Part shown: positions 11,290 to 25,045 of the stretch, one piece after another
Layout of the letters: each line of letters starts with the position of its first letter
How positions within the stretch are numbered: position 1 is the stretch's first letter
From: Mangifera indica
Lineage: Eukaryota > Streptophyta > Magnoliopsida > Sapindales > Anacardiaceae
DNA length: 64,000 nt
Direction: 5' to 3'
NCBI RefSeq assembly: GCF_011075055.1
Contig: NC_058137.1
Span: 10,277,463 to 10,341,462 of the forward strand
Notes under the pieces: model-generated
The model's input: only the letters and a program-made list of their open reading frames with translations
Told to the model about the DNA's origin: nothing
Database searches by the model: none
Position numbers and translations under genes: made by a program

Positions 11290-14200
11290 CCCCTTTTTGC
11301 GAAAATCCTAGTTCCTCCCCTGGAATTAAGAGCTTCAATTGTGCCTTAAGAACCAACTACTAGCAAGTTAGTTGGTATAATAAGAGAGATTAAGCCCTTA
11401 TTCGAGTCATCAAGTAAGGAAGAAGGATGACGGGTGAAAATTTTGTATAGACTATTAGGCATTGAATTGAATCACAATACCTAACAAATTTCCAATATCG
11501 ACTATTGATGAATTGTTTGATGCATTAGCAAGCATGGCAATGTTTAGTAAATTGGATTTGAAATCAAAATACCATCAAATTAGAGTAAAAGAAAAGGATA
11601 TAGAAAAAAACAACATTTCAAACTCACGAGAGCCATTATAAATTCTTGATGATGTCGTTTAGGTTGTTGAATGTGTCAACTACACTTCGAAGTTTGATTA
11701 ATGAATAATTCTAGTTGTTCCCACACAAGTTCGTGTTGATGTTCTTTGATAATATTTCAGTTTATAATGATAGGTTGGCAAAACACATATGCCATTTGAA
11801 GAAAATACGATGCATTCTTAAAAATAATAATGTACATTTGACTTGCATGAGATAGAATATTTGGGAGATATTGTGTCAAGAAAAAGAGTGGAAGTTAACC
11901 TAGTGAAATTGCGAGACATGATAAAATGCCATGTACATCGTGACCTTTGGGAATTATGAGGCTTCTTGGGATTAACTAGATATTATCAGAGGTTCATATG
12001 GGATGATGGGAAAATTGTTGAGCCATTAACGAATTTGTTGAAAAAGAACGTCTTTCAATGGAGTGGAGCAACACAATAGGCGTTTGAAGCATTAAAATAA
12101 GCAATGGTATCAGTTCTAGTGCTAGCAATGTCAAATTTTTCTAAAAAATTCATTATTGAAATTGATGCTTCAAGATTGGGTTTGGGGGTTGCACTTATGC
12201 AAAAGGGTAGGCCAATAACCTTCTTAAGTAAAGCATTATCTCTTTGAAACAAAGGAAAATCCATCTACGAAAGAGAATTGATGAAAATTGTTATGGCCTT
12301 TCAAAAGTGGCATCATTATTTATTAAGGAGACATTTCAAGGTACGAACCAATCAAAAGAGTTTGAAATTTTAAACTAAACAGGGAATTGTGGGACATTAT
12401 CAACAAAAATAGCTAGTAAAAATGCTCAGATATAATTTCAAGATTGTGTGGCATCATTATTTATTAAGGAGACATTTCAAGGTACGAACCAATCAAAAGA
12501 GTTTGAAATTTTAAACTAAACAGGGAATTGTGGGACATTATCAACAAAAATGGCTAGTAAAAATGCTCAGATATAATTTTAAGATTGTGTACAAACTTGA
12601 TTATGAAAATAATGTGACCAATGTATTATCTTGGAATCCTAAATTCATGGAAGAATTACAAGCAATATCTACAACCTAAGTGGTGGGTATGAAAGACATT
12701 TTACAAGAAATAACCTAAATGGAAAGTTGCAACAGATCATCCAAGAATTATTAATTGATCCTAATGCACACATGGGATACTCATTGAGGAATGGCAATTT
12801 ACTATAGGAGCACTGTAGTCATTTTTAAAAATTCTAGATACATTCCTCTGTTCTTAATTGAATTTCATTCATTTTTATATAGTGGTCATTCAAGATTCTT
12901 CAAGACATATAAGAGAATAGCTTATGTTTTATATTGGGAGGCAATGAAAAGTGATATGAAGAAATTTGGAGCAGAATGTGAAAATTGTGAAAAGGAGAAA
13001 TATGAGGCAATGTCCCCAGTTGGATTTCAGCAACCCCTTCCTATTCCATCAAATATTTAGAAGGATATATCCATAAATTTTGTGTTGGGGTTACCAAAGA
13101 TAAGGAAAGTGGATGCTATATTGGTGGTTGTGGATAGATTAAAAAAATATGGACATTTCATCTCAATTCAGCACTCGTTTACTGCAAAAAAGGTAGCTAG
13201 AATTTTCATAAAAGAAGTAATGAGGCTTCATGGGTTTCCACGTAGTATTGTCATGGATTGAAATCGAGTTTTCATGAGTAATTTTTAGATTGAATTGTTT
13301 AAGGTAGCCGACACATCCTCAAAATTTAGTTTAACTTATCACCTGTAAATTGACAGGCAAACTAAGATTGTGAATAGAACTCTTTAAACCTACCTCTGTT
13401 GTTATTGTTTCAGGCAACCAAAGAATTGGCCAAAGTGGTTGTTTTAGGTAGAATATTGGTACAATATTGTCTTTCACCATTCAGCGGGATGATCCTATTC
13501 AAGGTAGCATATGGAAAGGATCCACCCCATCTCTTGAGACCAGTAAAAGAGGTTTCTAAGGTTGAAGCAATGAATACTATGATTAAAGAGAGTAAATTTA
13601 ATTTTAGATAGATTAAAAGAAAACCTTCATAAGGCTCAAGATAGAATAAAATAAATAGCTAATAAAAATATAAGAGAAATTAAGTATATGGTGGGAGATC
13701 ATGTATTCATTAAGTTACAGCTCTATCGTTTTCATTCCTTCGCATCCCGTCCAAATGAAAAATTAAGTCCCTGTTTTTATGGTCTCTATGAGATAGAAGA
13801 GAAGATAGGCAAAGTGGCATACAAGCTAAAATTACCCGAAATAGTGCGAATACACCCCCTTTTTCATGTTTCACAACTGAAAAAACGAGTTGGTCTTGAG
13901 ATATCAAGCTATTGCTTAACTGAAGAAGTCAAATTGGAGGTTAACCCAGAAAAAGAAATTTATTGAACTATAGATATTCCCCCCATGGTGAATTGGAGTT
14001 GCTCACTAAGTGAAAGGGGTTACCTGATTGTCATAATTCCTAGGAACTGTCTAGGAATCTCCAACAATTCTTTCAACAATCCCAACTTAAGGACAAGGTG
14101 TCTCTTGATGGGTGAGGTAGTGCTAGGACCCATGTATATGTGAAGAAGAATAGAAGAAAGGAAGTTTTGGGCACAGGCGGCAGAACCTTAGGAGTTACAA

Positions 14201-14375
14201 ATGTCATGTATCCATAAAAGGGAAAGCACCAGTTATACAGCAATCCTTTGCTGATGTGGCAAGCCAAGAATGCAAAAGCGGTTATGTGAAGGAAACTGAG
14301 CAAAAGGGGAGGAAGGAAGAAGGAAGCAGCAGAGAAGAATCAGAAGAGTAAAGAGAAGGGGAGAGCTCCAGCCTC
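11290..14375 (+). pseudogene. Ty3/gypsy pol relic (reverse transcriptase, RNase H, integrase, C-terminal domain)
   Basis: Reverse transcriptase begins near 11450 ('[20 protein letters not shown]', then '[13 protein letters not shown]'). RNase H lies near 12100-12600, including 'FIIEIDASRLGLGVALMQKG' and '[13 protein letters not shown]'. The integrase zinc finger at 12890-13010 still has CENC; the integrase core follows to about 13400. The C-terminal part at 13688-13966 reads 'VGDHVFIKLQLYRF', then 'IHPLFHVSQLKK'. The frame can be followed with stops to about 14375 ('LKDKVSL', 'HVYVKKNRRKE'). A 141-bp tandem duplication sits in RNase H. gag, protease and a 5' LTR were not seen upstream. Multiple stops, so inactive. 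Confidence 0.8.
12307..12588 (+). repeat. 141-bp in-frame tandem duplication inside the gypsy RNase H/connection region
   Basis: Copy 1 (12307-12447) and copy 2 (12448-12588) both start 'gtggcatcattatttatt' and differ at only two positions that I can see ('aaaatagct' against 'aaaatggct'; 'atttcaag' against 'attttaag'). The length is 47 codons exactly. Confidence 0.9.
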
Positions 14376-14605
14376 TCGAAAGCTGGAAGGGAATACTCTA
14401 TTGTGTATATTGAGTATCATTAGTTTATTTCTTGTAATTTGTTGTTTTACTTTGCTGGTATTGTATTGAAACTATGAGCAGATGTAAAAACATTTCCCTG
14501 TGTATTTCTAGTATTTCAATCAATACAAACACTTTTCCATTAACATTGAGCTGTTGAATACATTGTATATTTTTATTCTCAAACATTACACAATCCAACA
14601 AATAT
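14376..14605 (+). repeat. Probable 3' LTR remnant of the gypsy element
   Basis: This follows the pol reading frame directly and has the same order of words as the sequence after gypsy frames at 46.2-46.9 kb and 43.9-44.2 kb on the minus strand: 'agagctccagcctctcgaaa', a 'cttgtaattt' block, and 'agtatttcaatcaatacaa' near a likely polyadenylation region. Exact ends were not determined and no matching 5' copy is in the window. Confidence 0.35.
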
Positions 14606-15431
14606 CATCCAAAGGCAGGAGAAGTTTGCAGCAGTAGGAGCTAAATTCCAGACCTGCAACAAAACAAATACAGATGAATACCATGTCTGCATCACTTTTC
14701 CATATGAATTTATTTATATATTGACTTATTTAACAACTCAAACAGAGAAAATGTAAGTTTCGGTTTTTGAAATTTGTTTGAAATCTAGGGCAAACAAACA
14801 ATAAGTTCGAAAGACAAATCAAAACCTTATCGCTCAGTCAATTTTGCAGAAGTGAATGTAAACATTTTTTCTAAACCTGATCTTTTGCTGTGATAGCAAC
14901 ATAATTTTTATCCTTTTTCACTGCAAGAAAGTTTCAAAGTGAAAAAATTTTACAGAAATATTGTCTTTTAATTTTTATCCAATGTAATAATCCATTAACC
15001 AGCACCAATAAACCCATTAAAAGAAGGATTCTTGTGTTCCCAAAAGAGTCACAGGCGTAGATAGACCATTCAACAAAATGGCTTGGGAATTTGGGATTTT
15101 TTTTCATTCTTTCTCACTAATGTATCAAACTAGTACAATATGGGTAAAAGCTAAAAGCTATGTCTTCCTACCAAAATATACACACTGTAAGAACACAAAA
15201 GAATTGCAATCCTTTTCCATTTGAAGATGATCAAACTCAAAACACTGTCAAATAATCAATGGTGTTGTTCCTTTACAATGAAATTTTCAGTGAAAAAATG
15301 TGATGATTAGCCCAAAATCAGCAGGCTTGAAACCAATTAACTGAAAGAAGAATTAAGGGATGAAAAAAGAAAATAACAAGAATTGGGTCAAGGAACAACA
15401 AAAAATAATTCCAAGACGCATTTACAAAATT
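14606..15431. other. Intergenic / 3' flank of the receptor kinase gene
   Basis: Non-coding. The part nearest 15431 probably includes the 3' untranslated region of the minus-strand receptor kinase. No other feature was recognised. Confidence 0.4.
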
Positions 15432-18400
15432 TCATAAAGATATAGAACAAAGGTCATCAAAGACTTGTCTGATGTTAGGCCTTTCATTTACAGGGAGAAT
15501 ACACCTGAGCGATATTGCGAGCAAATCGTCCATGGCTTTTGTGGGTTCTTCCCCACCCACAATGTCTTTGTCAATGCAGTCCATTCCACGACCTTCTTGA
15601 TCACAAAGCCGAACCCAATCAGTGAGATCGACAGCTCCTGATTGTCCAGATATTATGTCTCCCGCACTTCTTCTGGTTAACAGTTCCATTAGGATCACTC
15701 CAAATGCATAAACATCAGCCTTGAATGATGGGGCTGGTTTGGATGCAATAGCAAGTTCTGGAGCTCGATATCCGAGTGCTCCTAGATTCAATATCTGCTC
15801 AGCGATTCCAGCTGGTGTCATTAAGCGATGAAGACCATAATCTGTAAGCCGAACATTGCAATCTTGGCCTGTCAGAAGTATATTTGCTGGCTTTAGGTTT
15901 CCATGTGGCAGTCCTCTATCATGTAGGTACAACAAACATCGAGCCACATCCACAGCAACTTTTAGTCTTTGAATGAACGATAATGGGGAGTGCCTTCGAG
16001 GAGTGGTCTCTGCATTAATGTATATACAGATTTAATACTAAAAGACTAAAGAAAAAAGCTCATCACAGTGCAGAAAGCTCCTGCAAACAAAATGGTTGTG
16101 AACAGGTAAATCTAGATGGCAAAACACACACACGAAACCTTGAATAGCCAATTACACTTGACCCAGAAATTGAAGTGCATAATCATCTAATACATCTTAG
16201 TTAAGAGAATAAAGGGCTGTAATCAAACCAAAGTTTACACACATCAAGACCAAAGGAGCAAAGCAATCTGTGAACCAGATTTTACTCAGAAACAACTTTC
16301 CATTTGCCAAATTTCTACATGACCTATATGTCATCTATCCATGTGAGCACTTTAATAGTATGCAAACATAACGGAACAAACCTCACTTAGGTCTGCTAAG
16401 AAATCAGCAGATTATCTATCACAAGGCCACAACCTATATTACAAAATCCACATGCAAGTCAAGCGTAATTATCATGACAGGGTAGAACAGCCGATAATCA
16501 GCATTCAGCAATCTCAAGGCTTGTAAGAAATCTGAATAGCAAGCCGGGCCCACAGGCAGCATTTGAGGCGTAATTATATCAATGTGGATCATGTCTAACA
16601 AATGGAAACTCTCCCATTGGAGGAAGAACTGTACTAAAGACATGTAACAAGACCATAAAGTATCATTCAAGACCTTCTGAGGACTTACATGACCTAGTAG
16701 TGTACTCAAAATGTGACTGAGAAAGTTAGGAGGAAAGGATTAACAATAATCCAAAAATATAACTGCAGAAGAGTTCTTACCATAAAGATGTAGGAACAAG
16801 CTATCGCCATGGATATAGTCAGCTAGAAGAAGCCTCTCTTGTTCCCTTGGTCCCCAATAGTATGCTCTCATTGGAACAATGTTTGGGTGCCTCATAGATC
16901 CTATCTTTTTAACTTCCTTTGCAAATTCTTTCTTATGTTTGACCAGTCCCACCCGCAGCCATTTCACAGTCAACATATGCCCATTATCTAGTGTACCTTT
17001 GTATAGAGTTCCATGGCTGCTTCTACCAAGAACTTCAGCTGGAGCACGAGACAATTCTTCAGCAGTGAATACTAATGAAGCATCCAAAAAGAACAATTCT
17101 CCAGCCAACCGATCAGGTGAGTGCACATCCAGCTTCACAGGCTGTTCATATGCCTCAATAAAATGGGGTGAGGAAGATAATGGAGAGCCTGGGGAGGACT
17201 TCCTTCCAGATGTTGCAGGATGAATATCCATCAAACTGGGATTCATAGATGCCGAACCAGCTGCTACTCCATCAGTTTGCTCAGTAATTTCAGTTGCAAA
17301 TTCTTGTGGCCCAGATAATGACCTTGAATTTGAAGTAAGCAAGAGATCATTTGAAAAGCTCAAGGAATTTGGTGGGCGCTGAACATTTGAGTGGAAATTG
17401 AAAAGGGAAGGCAGTCTTCCTTCCTTAATCTCTCTCCCTGCAGTTTGGCCAGTAAATGTCCTTCTACCATGAAATTCATTCAGTTGTGCCCGACGATAGG
17501 CCAGCAAAACAAAAACAATCATCAAAGCAGCTCCAACTGAGGCAACAATGATTGCTACTCTAATACTGTTTTTTGAACTATTATGTTTTGCTTCAGCAGG
17601 ACCCTTGCCTTCACCGTCATTTGTTGGTAGCATGTCGTCTGAGATGAATAACAAGCGATTACCAGGATGGAAACAAGACTTAGGAAAGTTTCTCAAATTT
17701 TTTGGAATGGGGCCAGATAGATCATTATTTGTTACATTAAATATATTCAGTCTAGATGAAAGATTGTCAGGAATATGACCAGTGAACTTGTTTCCAGATA
17801 AATCAAGGTACTCCAAGTCACTAAGTTTGGCCAATGCAGTAGGTAGCTGTCCAGAGAGGTCATTGTTCGCAAGATTCAGTAATTTGAGTCTCCCCAGGTT
17901 ACCTATGTCCGAGGGCAAGACTCCTTTTAAGGAATTATCAGAGAGATCAAGAGACTCCATCGGAGGATAAGTAGGTAGAACTAACAACTCGCTTACACTG
18001 GATCCTTGAAGAGGAATAGGCCCCACAAACTGATTTCTTGAAAGATTCAGGCTTACCAAGTTACTTGAGGTGAAAAAACTAACAGGAATGGACCCACCAA
18101 ATCCATTTGAACTGAGATCAACAGCAACCAATCCTGAAGAGGTCTCCAGCAGAGAAGGCAAGTTACCTACTAGCAAGTTATTCCTGAGGTTAAGTGTATT
18201 TAATCTATCAAACTGAGAAGTCAAGTTTGGTAAGCTCCCTGACAACTGGTTTGAACTTAAATCAAGAAACTCCAAACTGGATTCCCAATCCTTCATAACA
18301 GATATGTCACCAGAGATCATATTTCTGCTCAAATCCATTGTTTTACAGCTTTTTAAAGAAGATGGCAAAGAGCCTGATAAATTGTTTGATGATAGGTTCA

Positions 18401-20395
18401 AAACATTCAAAGATATGGAGTCAATCCCAGGAATAGAACCTGTACATAAGAGTGAAGAACAATTACAGTCAAAACACAACATAAACAAAAGTTGCTGACA
18501 ATTCATTGCACAAATAATCAAAAGAAGTAATGCAGATCAGAAGTGGCAATTAAATAATTTTATCAGTAGTAAAAACAATTACAAATAAGTTTGCTACAGT
18601 ATTCTTTGACAGAAAAAACTGTAATGAACTTAAATAATCATTCTTTCTTCAGAAGCTTGAACTTGAAATAACTCCGACCCTAAGAGATATTGTTTATAAA
18701 CAGCCTAGCTGTTTATGAGGGCTTAGAATGCAATGTACAAGTTTCATTGACCATTTATGTAGAAATGATTAATTCAACTAGTGTCCCCATGAAAACCTTT
18801 TTCACAACTTCACATTCTTGAATTGACACTTTCTCCTAAAGAAAGCTATCTCCTCTTAACTAGATCAAAACCAAAGCACCAAATCAGCTTGCAGAATATA
18901 ATTTCTTCACAAATCTAATGACTTAAAAATTTAAATAATGAATTTTAGATAGCACCAACAATTGTAAATAATCCTCTGTATTGTCAACATCACATAAAGA
19001 ATTGCTTATCAGGCACTCACATGACAAGATCCAAAGGCCAAAAATGCCAATTATGTCTAACTTCTACCACACTTCTCTCTAAAATTCAATAATTCTGTGA
19101 AGTTATCTACATGTAAATAATGTATACTACGGCATCGGAATTTCTCCGAGTCCTCAATCATGAACATCAACATTTATAACAATGGGTCTCCAAATTGGTC
19201 CAGATGAAATTTTGAGGAAAAACCAAGATAACATAACAACTACTTTAACATGGAAAAAACTAGAACAAGCTAAAATCTGAATCCTTATCATCAGCATTGT
19301 TTCACGCTAATTTGATTAAATATACCAATTGCAATCAGAAATGAATCTCTATAACAAAATAATTCCAAGCACACTAGACTTTGGAAGCTATTAAAATCCA
19401 TATAAACAAATAGGAAGCATAACAAACTAAAATTTCATTTCAAAATCATTACCTGAGAATCCATTGCCACCAAGATCCAATTCCTGAATTGGAATCAGAC
19501 TCTGCAACAAGTCCTCAGGAACCATCCCAAACAACTGATTATTCCCCAACCTCAAGACCTTCAAATTCATTAAATTCCCGAATGAACCAGCCAGCAACTC
19601 ACTAGAAATAAAATTACCACTCAAATCCAAAACCTCCAAACTTTTAAACAACCCCATCACTTCTCCCTGAAGAAACCTCCCATTCAACCCATTATAACTC
19701 AAGTTCATAGCTTTCATTGTTTCCACAATGCCTGAAACATTATCCACACTCACCCCTCCTAAACCTCCATAAAATTGGTTTAAACTCAAGTCAACAACCT
19801 CAACATTTCTCAACCCACTCAACACTTCCCCAATATCACCCTTCAACTGGTTTGAATGCAAATCCAACACCCTCAGCTGCTGCAAATTCCTGAAATTCCC
19901 CTGCAACCCTCCCTCAAACTTATTCACAGACAAATTCAAATAATTTAAAGCCCACAAATCCATGATCCGGCCTGGGATCGGACCAATAAAACTATTTTTC
20001 GACAGATCCAAGTACTTCAACGAACTCATGGATCCCAATGCGGGTACCAACCGTCCCGTGAAATTATTCCCAGCAAGAGAAAGATTCTGCAACCCCTTCA
20101 GGTTCAACAAAGTACTGAATTTCAGGTCCCCTGACAAACCCATTTGGCTCAAATCAATAGAAATGACAGAACCGGAAGTGGGGTCACAAGTAACCCCTAT
20201 CCACGACTCGGGGCAAGAATCTGGGTCGGGTAGGGCAGAAAGAATCCATGTGGAGTTGATTTTCCCAAGAGGGTCATTGCTAATGCCTTTCTTGAACTCA
20301 AGCAGAGATCTGGTTTCGAGTTGGGAGCCCCGACAAGTCGAAACCACACACAAGAACAACACCAACAAGAAGAAAAGGAAGGATATTATAGTCAT
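15432..20395 (-). CDS. LRR receptor-like pseudokinase, At5g10020-type (LRR-III), three exons
   Basis: Exons on the minus strand: 20395-19453, 18439-16781, 16009-15432, all with GT donors and AG acceptors (phase 1 at both introns). They total 3180 bases: 1059 residues plus stop, close to Arabidopsis At5g10020. Order: ATG at 20395; signal peptide 'FLFFLLVLFLCVV' within residues 1-23; an LRR N-cap with the C-x6-C pair (PDSCPESWIGVTC); about twenty plant-type LRRs; membrane segment about 607-629 (IRVAIIVASVGAALMIVFVL); a Ser-rich juxtamembrane stretch (SGRKSSPGSPLSSSP); kinase domain from about 775. The glycine loop is LGRSSHG (785 on) and the ATP-site Lys is 807. HRD is replaced by HGN (903-905) and DFG by DYG (924-926), so catalysis is doubtful, as is known for LRR-III members. 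Expected at the plasma membrane as a signalling scaffold or co-receptor. All three exons are intact. Confidence 0.93.
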
Positions 20396-20900
20396 AATAA
20401 TATAAAGAAATTAAGAAAGATAAAATAGATTCATATGCCAAAAAACCTCAGAACCCTATCAACAAATCTCAAAAGAAGACGAAGCAGAAGAGGAGGGTGT
20501 GACTTGGGGTTTGGTTTTTGAGTATTGTGCGTTGTGCCGGTGGTTGAGGATGAGTAACTACACTCTGTAAAGGACAAGAGTTGCAGTATTTTATGTATGA
20601 ATGTTTTGTTGTGTTTGTGAGGGTGAGTGTGTTGTTCTATTTGTTTTACTTTTTTTTTTTAATTCACTGTAAAAGAAAGGAAGAAAGGGCCAAGACAGGA
20701 GCATGCTGGAGTTAAGCTGTGAGATTGATGGTGATGGCGGCTCATTTGACGGCATTGGCAATTTCCTTGCATTCAAAACTTCTCCATGACGAAATTTTAC
20801 AACTGGATATTTTAGGACATGTGTCTTGTTTGATTCTTTTTTCCCACACAAGGTCCGTGAAAATTGAAAACCTAAAATTGTTCCTAAACTCATAAAATAA
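20396..20900 (-). promoter_or_regulatory. 5' leader and promoter region of the receptor kinase
   Basis: Upstream of the ATG on the minus strand lies a CT-rich stretch around 20460-20490 ('cttctgcttcgtcttctttt'), typical of a plant 5' untranslated region, followed by another pyrimidine-rich block. No firm TATA box was assigned. A 100-codon open frame at 20591-20893 has no recognisable domain and is taken as chance. Confidence 0.35.
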
Positions 20901-20921
20901 AATTGTCACATATAATATTAA

Positions 20922-21053
20922 ACTAATAAAATTATATACATAATTTTATGTACAAATAATAATATATTATTATTTTTTATTTATTTTTTATTATACAATC
21001 ACATAATAATATATCATTATTTATATACAAAAATTATATATATAATAATATTC
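20922..21053. mobile_element. MITE copy 2 (same family as 24865-25045)
   Basis: The left end 'taataaaattatatacataa' resembles the reverse complement of the right end, and the centre 'caatcacataataatatatc' matches the other copies. About 130 bases, AT-rich, no coding capacity, ends approximate. Confidence 0.45.
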
Positions 21054-24000
21054 ATCTTACATAGCCATATTATTTAATTATTTTAACTATTTAACCTTTT
21101 TGAATTTTATGTTTTACTTTTAAGAAGGTCAACCAAAATATAGTCAGATTCAACTATCAAAATCATACTTGAAGGAGCAATTTTATCAAATGGCACAAAT
21201 CAAGCAATGGATGGATGCTGTCAAATTTAATCAAATCATATAATTTTTAATATGATTGAAATTATCTCTTGATACGATGTGACAATTGAAATCACCCCAC
21301 AAATTACCCTAAGCATATGATGAAAAATGTAAATAAATATTTATGACTAAAATAATCCACATAATTTAATAGTGCACTCCACAAATTGGAATACTGGACC
21401 ATTGCAAAGTCATTATTTTTTTAATAATCGTGCGGATGTTACATCATATGCTATCATTAAAATATTTCATTAGATCCATGAGGCTAATTTAAGGAATTTA
21501 AATAACTGAGATTACAGTCAACTATCATATATTTTCAATATTAACAACCATACCCCTAAACTAAACTAACAGCACCGTTAGAAGTTGTAAAAATCATAAC
21601 ATTCCCCCAGGTTTATTGTAAAATTGATCAACTCCTATGTATTTTACTTATTAATAAATTAAGAACGATGGTTTAATAACATCTAATAAATATTACTGAA
21701 CATTATGAAGTGTATTTTTGTTCCAATTTTGAGCTAGGTTTAATTGTATAAAAAATTAGATAAACTTGTAACATTCAATGATGATGTTATACAAAAATAC
21801 CTTAAGGGTGTCAATGAAATTTTCCATAGAAATGATGATGATTATTAGTATTATTGTGATTGTTGAGTGGAATTAAATAAATCTTCTCTTTGTGACTTTG
21901 TCCCTAGATTCAAATATAGATCTACTATGATGGGCATGCTTGTACCATAACATATCCCAACTCATGACAACCTAACGCCGTTAGTTGGCCTTACGCATAT
22001 GCCTTCTAAGGGAAGAAGTAATAAATTATAATTAAATAATTGAATTAGTATAATCACAACTAATTATGCATCTGATTATCATTAAATTAAAATTATTTAG
22101 ACTAATATTGGATTTTTTATTACTTTATTTTAAATTTTAAATTATTTAATTGTATAATAAAATGTTATTATTAATAAATAAATTAGTACTTATTACAAAT
22201 ACACCTAATTTTATTAAAATTATCATTATATTAATCTAATTATAAACAATTAATTTGATTTGGAAAGTAGGTATAGATTTCTCATGTAGAGGAGAAGTTT
22301 CTCAATTGAATTATGAAAATTTTGATTTAATCTTTAATAAAATTTACGGTATCTATTATAATTTTTGACATTTTAAGAAATATTATAATTTTTGCTTCTA
22401 TCTTCAAATGCATTTTTTTGTTACTTATGTGGGTTTTTTTTTTTATTTACTAATGTTTAATAATTAAGAATTTTTTTGAATTTTTTTTAATAGAGTGGAC
22501 TCACAATCTTATATTATATCTTATCAATTACACTTTGTCTTTTAAATTGGGATTGATTTGATTATAAGCATATTTTTAAACTATATACCCTTTTAAAAAA
22601 AATTTTAGAACAAAAAATATTTATAGAATTATGATATTATTAAAAAGTGTAACATCGCATGTGCAAACTCTATGTACAAACAGTTCAATATAACCGAGCG
22701 TGACAATTTTATCCGTTTGACAAATAATTTGTTTTAATTATTTGATTTACCTTTTAATTTAAAATTGTTCTAAGTCTTAAAACACATGGGTTTGTAGAAG
22801 TTAATTTGCATTAAAATTTTTGAGTAATTTACATTTTCGCACCCAAGATTTGACCGTAAAATACTTTTTCATTCTTATTTAATATAAATAATACTTTTTT
22901 GGTAGAAATCAAACATAAATAATTTTTTTTATGCAAAATTAAACTATATTAATGAAACAACAATATTATAAATTGAAAGTATTATTTTATCTTTATTATT
23001 TTATTTTACAAAAATATCATATAACCCTCAATAAATAAAAAATAGCCTTAAAAATATTCAAATTATATAAAAGATCTTTTATTTTCATTTCCCTTCATCT
23101 TCACCCTTTCTTTCTCTCTTCCTATAGATAAGGATGTATTTGTTATAAAATCATACATTAGGGGTAAACTATAATTTTTTAAAATTTTGAAATTTTAGGG
23201 GGTAATTATAATTCAAAAAAATTTTGGGATCTTTTTTTAAATTTTGTTAGTGATACTAACTTTTCATATTTAAAGTTAAATAATTATTTTTGTGTCATAA
23301 AAATAGAAAGAAAAAAAATTATGAAAGAAGATTAATATTTATTTTTATATAAATTTATGTATATGAGTAAATTTAGTTAACTAGGGTAGACATCATTCTA
23401 GCTTATACTTTTAGGAGTAATTTTTTTAATGAGATGAAAACATTTAATATATCAAATTATTTCATTTTTTTTTTCATTGAAAAGATCAAATTTTTTTTTT
23501 CTTACTAAAGGGAATGAATTTTTAAAATTTTCTATTTAAAAAATTAAAAATTAAACATTAAAATTTTTTTATTGAAAGGATTTCAAATGGAAGAGATTTT
23601 TTATTAATCTTTCACTATTTTTTATTGAAAGTATCAAATTAATTATATTATTTTTAAAACAAACCAAACTATTCTAATTGTGTTGGTTTGATAGCTTTAA
23701 TGGGAAAATATTAAAAATTTAGTCTATTTTATAGAAAAATCCAAGATTGAAAATTTAATTCATTTAAATACAAAATTCTAAGAGTGTATTTTTGCTAATA
23801 AAAAAATCTAAAAATTTAGCCTCTTCAATAGAATAATATGAGAGTTCAGTATATTCAAAATAAATAAATAAAATTTACCCCGATTAATAAAAAAAAAAGT
23901 AATAGTTTAATATTTCGATATATTATTATCTTTTTTTTATAACCCTTTTTATAATTTGTGACTTATTGAATCAATTGATTGAGAATCTCTAATATTTTTG

Positions 24001-24864
24001 AATAATTCAACATTCTATTGGTGTCTGATATCATAATCAAACAAGAAAATGATACCTTATGCATGTACAACTATAATATTGAATAAAATAAATGGTATGT
24101 TAACATGTTATAATATTCCAAAATACAAATACATATGTTTAAAATAACATGTTATGATATTTCAAAATACAACCATGTAAAAATATTTCTATCCCTATTT
24201 TTAATTTACATCTAACATTAAATAAATTTATAATCTTATTAACATTGGATCTTAGTGTACCATTTTTTCTAGAATATGATATGTGAGTTAAAGGTTGCAT
24301 TTTTGAATATCCTCAATAAATCAAATTATTTAATATCTTAATTAAGCTTTCATTTATATATAACATTATAAAAACGTTTTATTTGAAAAAAAAAAAATAA
24401 TAAATTAAACTTAGAATAATTTTCTTGAAAGAAATGCCTTTAATATGTTTTTCAAAAAGTCCATTGCAGTCATCCCACTTGCGTAGTTAGTTGGGAAGTT
24501 TACGGGGCCCCAATAATCATCAACCAAATCCAAGATATAGCCCACAAATTTTCAATAAAGGAAATAACTAAATAAATAAATAAATAATTATAATAAAAAT
24601 TGTAATTTTTTAATTAATGGTTTAAAAACTGTTTTCAAAGTTAAAATGATCGCATTTATAAAATGGTTTTTAAAATATTTTCATGAAAAACGTGTTTTAA
24701 ATATCTCTTTAATTGTAGTTGATTTCTAAATAATAAAAATAATGCTCTTATTTACTTAGTTTTTTTTTATTAATTAGCAATTACTACACATTAAAAACAC
24801 ATGAAAAATGTTGATATAATTTATATAACAAGAATCGATAATAATGGATCAGACTATACAAAAA
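21054..24864. other. Long AT-rich intergenic region
   Basis: No gene was recognised in this 3.8-kb stretch. It is rich in A/T homopolymers. Several short stretches could be eroded transposon ends but none has a boundary that can be supported. Confidence 0.5.
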
Positions 24865-25045
24865 GAGTAATACTATGTGTATCTATTTTTGATATACAAT
24901 TCATATATACAGTGATGTGTCATCATGTAATTAGGTGATTTTAAAACATATATCATCATATGATAAAAAAACATTCAATCACATAATAACACCTCATCTG
25001 TGTACATAAATTGTGTATCAAAAATAGGTATACATAGTTTTATTG
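24865..25045. mobile_element. MITE copy 3, 181 bp, with 9-bp target-site duplication (Mutator-type)
   Basis: The left end begins 'gagtaatactatgtgtatct' and the right end, reverse-complemented, begins 'caataaaactatgtatacct'; pairing continues for about 70 bases into 'tttttgatacacaattt'. The element is flanked by identical 9-mers ATACAAAAA at 24856-24864 and 25046-25054. A 9-bp duplication is the hallmark of Mutator-like transposition. There is no open frame, so it depends on a transposase supplied elsewhere. Confidence 0.85.

Noticed and set aside
13710..14303. Minus-strand frames opposite the gypsy C-terminal domain
   Set aside because: Antisense shadows of the plus-strand pol relic.
16434..16709. 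91-codon frame between receptor-kinase exons 2 and 3
   Set aside because: It lies wholly in the intron defined by consensus splice sites and by continuity of the kinase domain.
16879..17223. Plus-strand frames opposite the receptor kinase (here and at 17548, 17782, 18304, 19962)
   Set aside because: Antisense shadows of the coding exons, without domains.
20591..20893. 100-codon minus-strand frame upstream of the receptor kinase
   Set aside because: Probably chance frame in the promoter and leader; no domain and no similarity recognised.
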